64,000 nt of DNA, taken from Limimaricola hongkongensis DSM 17492. Lineage in GTDB: Bacteria; Pseudomonadota; Alphaproteobacteria; Rhodobacterales; Rhodobacteraceae. Location of the stretch: assembly GCF_000600975.2 (NCBI RefSeq), contig NZ_CM002675.1:1-64000 (forward strand). Reading direction: 5' to 3'. Position numbers and translations under genes: made by a program. This document shows positions 60,933 to 64,000 of the stretch, one piece after another. The first letter of the stretch is position 1. Each line of letters begins with the position of its first letter. A model generated the notes under the pieces. That model was not told where the DNA came from, ran no database searches, and was given only the letters and a program-made list of their open reading frames with translations.

Positions 60933-62717
60933 ATGAGACACGCCGTGATCCCGATGCTGCTGCTGGCCGCAGGGCCCGCCGCCGCGCAGCAGGCCGCCGA
61001 TGCCGTCACGACCGAAGGCACATCGACCGGCGAAATCGTCGGGCTGTCCGAGGCGGCGCGCGCCGCGATGCAGGCCAAACAGGCGGGCCAGCCGGTCGAG
61101 GCGCAGGACTGGATGGTCGCCGCCGCCAACCCGCTCGCGGTCGAGGCCGGGGCCGAGGTGCTGCGCAATGGCGGCTCGGCCGCCGATGCGATGGTGGCGG
61201 TGCAGGCGGTGCTCGGGCTGGTGGAGCCGCAAAGCTCGGGGCTTGGCGGCGGCGCGTTTCTCGTCTGGTACGACGCGGAGAGCGGCGAGCTGACCACGCT
61301 TGACGGGCGCGAAACCGCGCCGCTGGCGGCGACGCCGACGCTGTTTCAGGACGAGGCGGGCGAACCGCTGGAGTTCTTCGACGCGGTGGTCGGCGGGCTG
61401 TCGGTCGGCACGCCGGGCACGCCGCGGCTTTTGGAGGCGGCGCATGGCAAATGGGGCAAATCCGACTGGTCGGGGCTGTTCGACGCGGCCATCGCCCATG
61501 CCGAGGACGGCTTTGCCGTGTCGCCGCGGCTGGCGACGCTGGTGGCCGATGACGCCGAGCGGTTGCAGAGATTCGACGCGACGGCGGAATATTTCTTTCC
61601 CGGCGGCACCGCGATCGCCGCGGGCGACAGGCTGACCAACCCCGATTACGCCGAAGTGCTGCGCGCCATCGCCGAAACCGGCGCGGATGCGTTCTATGAA
61701 GGCGGCATCGCCGCCGACATCGTGGCGACGGTGCAGGGCGCGGCGGGCAATCCCGGCGTGCTGTCCGAGCGCGATCTTGAAATCTACGACGTGGTGGAGC
61801 GCGAGGCGGTCTGCGCCGAGTACCGCGATTTCGAGGTCTGCGGCATGGGGCCGCCATCGTCGGGGGCGCTGACCGTGGGGCAGATCCTCGGGATGCTGGA
61901 GACCTATGACATCGGCGGCATGGGGCCCGAGAGCGCCGAGGCGTGGCGGCTGATCGGCGATGCCTCGCGGCTCGCCTTCGCGGATCGGGGCCGCTACATG
62001 GCCGACAGCGATTACGTGCCGATGCCGACCCAAGGTCTCGTCGATCCGGCCTATCTCGCCGAGCGGGCGGCGCTCTTGTCGGGCGACGACGCGCTGCCCG
62101 AGGTGGCGCCGGGAAGCCCCGAATGGCAGCACGCGATGCTCTGGGGCGACGACCAGTCGATCGAGCTGCCATCGACCAGCCACATCTCCATCGTCGACGG
62201 CGATGGCAACGCGCTGTCGATGACCACGACGATCGAGAACGGCTTCGGTTCGCGGCTGTTCGTGCGGGGGTTCTTGCTCAACAACGAGCTGACCGATTTC
62301 AGCTTTGCCACGCATGACGAGGGCCGGCCCATCGCCAACCGGGTCGAACCGGGCAAGCGGCCGCGCTCCTCGATGGCGCCGACCATCGTGATGCAGGGCG
62401 ATGCGCCGGTGCTGGTCGTCGGTTCGCCCGGCGGCAGCCGGATCATCGGCTATGTCGCGCAGGCCATCGTCAACTGGGCCGATTGGGGCATGGACGTGCA
62501 GCAAGCACTCGCCGCGCCGCATCTGGTGAACCGGTTCGGCACCTTCGACCTGGAGGCCGGGACGCAGGCCGAGGCGCTGGAGGCGCCGCTCAAGGAGATC
62601 GGCTTCGAGACCAATATCCGCGACCTGACCTCGGGGCTGCACGCGATCGAGATCGGCGAAGGGGGTCTTATGGGCGGGGCCGATCCGCGCCGCGAGGGGA
62701 TCGCGCTCGGCGGGTGA
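60933..62717 (+). CDS. ggt: Gamma-glutamyltransferase, secreted type
   Basis: 594 residues with a signal peptide ending AAAQQ. Catalytic threonine T415 in LPSTSHISIVDGDGNALSMT (compare the TTH motif of classical enzymes), lid motif PRSSMAPTIV and PGGSRIIGYVAQAIVNWADW. It autocleaves and transfers gamma-glutamyl groups from glutathione in the periplasm. Distinct from the cytoplasmic-type ggt at 16207: different length of N terminus and sequence. Alone, no linked transporter. Confidence 0.93.
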   Translation: MRHAVIPMLLLAAGPAAAQQAADAVTTEGTSTGEIVGLSEAARAAMQAKQAGQPVEAQDWMVAAANPLAVEAGAEVLRNGGSAADAMVAVQAVLGLVEPQSSGLGGGAFLVWYDAESGELTTLDGRETAPLAATPTLFQDEAGEPLEFFDAVVGGLSVGTPGTPRLLEAAHGKWGKSDWSGLFDAAIAHAEDGFAVSPRLATLVADDAERLQRFDATAEYFFPGGTAIAAGDRLTNPDYAEVLRAIAETGADAFYEGGIAADIVATVQGAAGNPGVLSERDLEIYDVVEREAVCAEYRDFEVCGMGPPSSGALTVGQILGMLETYDIGGMGPESAEAWRLIGDASRLAFADRGRYMADSDYVPMPTQGLVDPAYLAERAALLSGDDALPEVAPGSPEWQHAMLWGDDQSIELPSTSHISIVDGDGNALSMTTTIENGFGSRLFVRGFLLNNELTDFSFATHDEGRPIANRVEPGKRPRSSMAPTIVMQGDAPVLVVGSPGGSRIIGYVAQAIVNWADWGMDVQQALAAPHLVNRFGTFDLEAGTQAEALEAPLKEIGFETNIRDLTSGLHAIEIGEGGLMGGADPRREGIALGG

Positions 62718-62841
62718 GGCCGGGGGTGCGCCGGTGGGGCCGATCCGCAGGGATAAGTTGAAACACCCTCGGCGCGGCGGGTGGTTTTCGCCGCCCGGCG
62801 CGCCGCGCTAGTCTGGCGGCGCAATTCAAGGAGCGACCGCG

Positions 62842-63195
62842 ATGCCCGGATTTCTGACCACCCATGTTCTCGACACCGCGCGCGGCTGCCCCGCCGCCGG
62901 GATGCGGATCACCCTTGCCCGGATCGAGGGCGACACCCGGCGCGTCATCAAGGAGACGGTCACCAATGCCGACGGGCGCACCGACGCGCCGATCCTGCCC
63001 GAGGCGGAGTTCGAAACCGGCACCTTTGAGCTGGTCTTCGCGGTGGGCGATTACCTCGATGCCTGCGGCGTGGCACCCGAAAGCCCGCGCTTTCTCGACG
63101 AAGTGCCGCTGCGCTTCGGCATGTCGCAGGACGACCACTACCACGTGCCGCTTCTGGTCTCGCCCTTCGGCTATTCGACCTATCGCGGCAGCTGA
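62842..63195 (+). CDS. uraH: 5-hydroxyisourate hydrolase
   Basis: 117 residues. Transthyretin-like fold with the diagnostic ends: LTTHVLDTARGCPAAGMRI at the N terminus and the C-terminal tetrapeptide YRGS. VTNADGRTDAPILPEAEF is in place. Hydrolyses 5-hydroxyisourate to OHCU in uric-acid degradation. Convergent with allA. Confidence 0.95.
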   Translation: MPGFLTTHVLDTARGCPAAGMRITLARIEGDTRRVIKETVTNADGRTDAPILPEAEFETGTFELVFAVGDYLDACGVAPESPRFLDEVPLRFGMSQDDHYHVPLLVSPFGYSTYRGS

Positions 63196-63204
63196 GACGG
63201 GGAT

Positions 63205-63234
63205 GGGGCCGGGTGGACCGGCCCCGCGTGTTTT
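63205..63234. terminator. Hairpin and T-tract between uraH and allA
   Basis: GGGGCCGG pairs with CCGGCCCC around GTGGA, then GCGTGTTTT on the plus strand. Acts mainly as the uraH terminator. Confidence 0.65.
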
Positions 63235-63721
63235 AGCCGGTCACGGTCCACGGCGCGTCGAACCAGTGCTCTTCGAGATTGGCGGTCTCGCCGATCCGGT
63301 CGATCACCGCGAAGAGGCCCGGGGCTTCGAGCGGGGTCAGCACGCCGTGCCATGTGCCGCGCAGCAGGTTGATGCCCTGGCCCGGCGTGGTGACGAAGGC
63401 GCGCGGCTGGCCCGGCGCGCCGCCCGCGTCGGGGGCGACGATGACGAGGAACGACGCCAAGCTCATCGGCACGAAGGCCTGTGAGCCCTCGGGGTGCCGC
63501 TCGACCATCTCCAAGCTGTAGGGCAGGGCGCGGGGCTTCGCGTCGAAGACGCTGATCCCGGCCCGTCCGCCATCCCCGAAATCGAGCCGGGCGAGGTCGT
63601 GATGCCGCCCGCAGAGGCCTTGGTTGATGAGCTTGTCGGGTGCGCCCGCGGCCTCGATCACGTCGCCGAAGGGGGCGAAGGCGTCGCGGGTCAGCGGCTC
63701 GGTGCGGATCTCGCGGCTCAT
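63233..63721 (-). CDS. allA: Ureidoglycolate lyase AllA
   Basis: 162 residues, normal AllA length. Cupin-like fold with TRDAFAPFGDVIEA, QAFVPMSLASFLVIVAPDAG and NLLRGTWHGVLTPLE. Splits ureidoglycolate into urea and glyoxylate. Start overlaps the uraD stop (ATGA). Confidence 0.93.
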   Translation of the reverse strand: MSREIRTEPLTRDAFAPFGDVIEAAGAPDKLINQGLCGRHHDLARLDFGDGGRAGISVFDAKPRALPYSLEMVERHPEGSQAFVPMSLASFLVIVAPDAGGAPGQPRAFVTTPGQGINLLRGTWHGVLTPLEAPGLFAVIDRIGETANLEEHWFDAPWTVTG

Positions 63722-64000
63722 GACCGGTCCCGGCCTCCGGCCGGAGGGAGCACCGCCTTCAGCCGGTGCAGCGCGATGCGTTCGACCTGTCGGCAGGCCT
63801 CGGCAAATTCGGTGTCGCGGTCGCTGTCCACGCGCGCCTCGAAGGTCGAAAGGATGCCCGCCTTGTCGTGGTCGCGCACGGCGATGATGAAGGGAAAGCC
63901 GAATTTCGCGACATAGGCGTCGTTGAGTTCGGTAAAGCGCGCGCGTTCCGCATCGGTGAGCGCGTCGAGACCGGCGCTGGCCTGTTCGGCGGTGCTCTCG
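63718..64000 (-). CDS. uraD: OHCU decarboxylase UraD, C-terminal part (5' end outside window)
   Basis: The last 94 codons only, cut by the window edge. The reading frame gives KFGFPFIIAVRDHDKAGILS, the FGFPFIIAV block that defines OHCU decarboxylases, followed by HRLKAVLPPAGGR. It decarboxylates OHCU to S-allantoin, downstream of UraH. Operon order uraD-allA. Confidence 0.92.
   Translation of the reverse strand, partial: ESTAEQASAGLDALTDAERARFTELNDAYVAKFGFPFIIAVRDHDKAGILSTFEARVDSDRDTEFAEACRQVERIALHRLKAVLPPAGGRDRS

Noticed and set aside
1..64000. tRNA, rRNA, transposase, integrase or attachment sites
   Set aside because: None could be recognised by reading; absence is by eye only and not a computed search.

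Overview
The window is a very GC-rich (about 70%) stretch of an alphaproteobacterial replicon, most likely from Rhodobacterales/Paracoccaceae. The family content points there: TRAP transporters, DUF1127, DUF1028, CtlX, AzlCD, a RepB-like ParB and a Rep_3 initiator. It carries its own replication and partition module (43.6-48.1 kb), so it is a plasmid or chromid rather than ordinary chromosome. I see no tRNA, rRNA, CRISPR array, transposase or phage gene. Genes are densely packed, and many neighbours share ATGA or GTGA stop/start overlaps.

Layout. 0-5.8 kb: a cut-off chromate transporter, a large MscS channel, and a divergent LysR/MFS pair. 5.8-13.9 kb: a citrulline-hydrolase-like gene (ctlX) between two Lrp/AsnC regulators, a TRAP transporter operon with a cupin and a carbamoylase-type M20 amidohydrolase, then LysR/RidA. 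13.9-23.6 kb: one long minus-strand operon dppD-dppF-dppA-dppB-dppC-ggt-DUF1028-tauE-gntR, which fits import and breakdown of gamma-glutamyl peptides such as glutathione. 24-25.7 kb: xylA and a Pmp3-like peptide. 25.7-36.0 kb: what looks like a complete C30 carotenoid pathway. It has hpnC-hpnD-hpnE (squalene by the hydroxysqualene route), two CrtI/CrtN-family desaturase/oxidases, an acyltransferase, a glycosyltransferase, an aldehyde dehydrogenase and a coupled DUF2238 membrane protein. A 24-bp x5 tandem repeat lies in the divergent promoter. 36.1-43.5 kb: DUF1127, then a DeoR-controlled PhnD/C/E/E importer with a HAD phosphatase, a convergent periplasmic glycerophosphodiesterase, and a cold-shock gene.

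43.6-48.1 kb is the replicon core. parA-parB run leftward and rep rightward. Between them are an AT-rich stretch and four head-to-tail 22-bp GGTACC iterons. Four copies of a perfect 15-17-bp palindrome (GGTTTCGCGGCGAAACC) are scattered through the partition module. Three of them sit inside parA or parB and are read in different reading frames, so the DNA itself appears to be under selection; I propose they are the centromere (parS).

48.2-64 kb: a 2-hydroxyacid dehydrogenase, an FAH-family hydrolase, AzlC/AzlD, and an alpha/beta-galactoside system (sugar ABC importer, GH36, GH42, IclR, UgpC-type ATPase, with a YjbR/MmcQ gene between the two permeases). These are followed by a second, secreted gamma-glutamyltransferase and ureide-pathway genes (uraH, allA, partial uraD). 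As a whole the replicon looks like an accessory catabolic and scavenging element for ureido and gamma-glutamyl nitrogen, organophosphate and oligosaccharides, plus a pigment/membrane module.
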